DNA of 5,428 bases. Origin: an uncultured Parasphingopyxis sp. (GTDB lineage: Bacteria > Pseudomonadota > Alphaproteobacteria > Sphingomonadales > Sphingomonadaceae). Of this stretch, positions 4,664 through 5,428 are shown piece after piece. Below the pieces are notes generated by a model. The model worked only from the letters and a program-made list of their open reading frames with translations, ran no database searches and was not told the DNA's origin. A program made the translations under genes and the position numbers. The DNA lies in contig CAJQMX010000245.1 in the NCBI GenBank assembly GCA_905479515.1, forward strand, positions 1-5,428. Direction: 5' to 3'. Numbering within the stretch: the first letter of the stretch is position 1; each line of letters starts with the position of its first letter.

Positions 4664-5428
4664 ATGGCTGACACCCCTCATCATCGCATCGCTGCGCGCC
4701 ATCTGCTCGTTCCCGGACGGGGCGTGGCTGGTGTCCGTCATCTCGATGCCTTCCTGCCGGAACTCGAGAGCATTGAACGTCGCCGCTCGCCATCCACAGA
4801 AACAGACGCCGTTGCCGGCTGGGGCCATAAACCGACTGCCAAACGCGCCCGGACAATCGCGGCGCAAAAGGGACTGCCCTATATTGCCCTTGAGGACGGG
4901 TTTTTACGATCGATTGGTCTTGGCGAGGCCGGAGCGCCGCCGCTGAGCATGATCGCCGATGATATCGGGATTTATTATGACGCCCGTTCACCATCGCGAA
5001 TTGAAAAACTGTTGGAAGATGGCGGTTGGCAATCGCCAGAAATGCTCGCACGAGCCGAAATGGCAATGCAGCAAATTTCAAAATATGGTCTCAGCAAAAC
5101 CAACGCTGCTCCGCACCTGGATCACCAAGCCCTGCAAACAGCAAAGAAGCGGCGCGTTCTGGTCGTCGATCAAACCTTTGGTGATGTGGCTATCGAAGGA
5201 GGTCTCGCAGATACTGATCGTTTCGCCACAATGCTCGAAGTCGCGAAACGCGATGAATCGGATGCGGAGATCATCGTTCGTCGCCATCCTGCCGTTGCCG
5301 CTGGACTAAAAAAGGGCTGTATCCCAAGCGATGCACTGAAAGGCGTGACTCTGCTCGATAGCGAGGCGCGCGCCGCGGATATCCTGGAACAGGTTGATTC
5401 GGTGTATTGCGTTACCAGCCTGATGGGG
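4664..5428 (+). CDS. kpsC: KpsC-like capsule polysaccharide Kdo transferase, N-terminal part (runs off the window)
   Basis: An ATG at 4664 opens a frame of 255 codons with no stop before the window ends. KpsC acts at the cytosolic face of the inner membrane and builds the poly-Kdo linker on a lipid anchor for capsules exported by ABC transporters; E. coli KpsC has 675 residues and two related transferase modules. The visible part follows the first module: VPGRGVAGVRHLDAFL (16-31, like SPGIWRIPHLEKFL), GWGHKPTAKRA (52-62), ALEDGFLRSIGLG (75-87), PPLSMIADDIGIYYDA (92-107), VLVVDQTFGDVAI (165-177), AEIIVRRHPAVAAGLKKG (201-218) and VYCVTSLMG (247-255). The conserved HP pair is at 208-209, but Ala replaces the Asp of the usual H-P-D-V. 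The start is set by the N-terminal alignment; there is no Shine-Dalgarno sequence, and a small hairpin (4640-4658) lies just before it. Whether the second module exists cannot be seen. Confidence 0.88.
   Translation, partial: MADTPHHRIAARHLLVPGRGVAGVRHLDAFLPELESIERRRSPSTETDAVAGWGHKPTAKRARTIAAQKGLPYIALEDGFLRSIGLGEAGAPPLSMIADDIGIYYDARSPSRIEKLLEDGGWQSPEMLARAEMAMQQISKYGLSKTNAAPHLDHQALQTAKKRRVLVVDQTFGDVAIEGGLADTDRFATMLEVAKRDESDAEIIVRRHPAVAAGLKKGCIPSDALKGVTLLDSEARAADILEQVDSVYCVTSLMG

Noticed and set aside
4959..5309. A 116-codon plus-strand frame near the right edge
   Set aside because: It lies in another frame inside the KpsC-like gene, whose conserved blocks continue across the same stretch.
1..5428. 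CRISPR arrays, tRNA genes, insertion sequences, toxin-antitoxin or phage-defence genes
   Set aside because: I looked for repeated units, terminal inverted repeats, cloverleaf-like sequences and typical small paired genes and saw none. The window is densely filled with ordinary chromosomal genes.

Overview
The window looks like chromosomal DNA of an alphaproteobacterium, most likely a sphingomonad (Sphingomonadales). The grounds are moderately high GC, alphaproteobacterial versions of HemF and LipB, a GNAT protein of a type I associate with alphaproteobacteria, and a small exported protein that resembles a sphingomonad family I know only as hypothetical. This placement rests on recalled family resemblance, not on a search. 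I see no mobile element, CRISPR array, tRNA, rRNA or phage gene.

Layout from left to right. Bases 1-53 are a short upstream region with a possible promoter for trmL and, on the minus strand, a possible start of a divergent gene that leaves the window. Next comes a tight plus-strand group: trmL (wobble-base 2'-O-methyltransferase for tRNA), hemF (oxygen-dependent coproporphyrinogen III oxidase, overlapping trmL by ATGA) and a GNAT acetyltransferase 12 bases later. The GNAT gene meets a convergent minus-strand gene for a multi-pass membrane protein, and their stop codons overlap within one CTAG. That membrane gene diverges from lipB (octanoyltransferase for lipoate synthesis) across 77 bases.

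Downstream of lipB the content turns to the cell envelope, all on the plus strand: a small, very acidic lipoprotein, a 215-residue exported protein with four cysteines, and the first 255 codons of a KpsC-like capsule Kdo transferase. The last is open to the right edge, with no stop inside the window. The left half is housekeeping (tRNA modification, haem and lipoate supply). The right half may be the entry to a capsule or surface-glycan region, but only one gene in it has a recognisable role.

I found no clearly new system. The items most worth a second look are the two unassigned envelope proteins next to kpsC, a repeated arrangement in which genes lacking a Shine-Dalgarno sequence have a -10-like box six or seven bases before the ATG (possible leaderless mRNAs), and the convergent genes that share their stop tetranucleotide.
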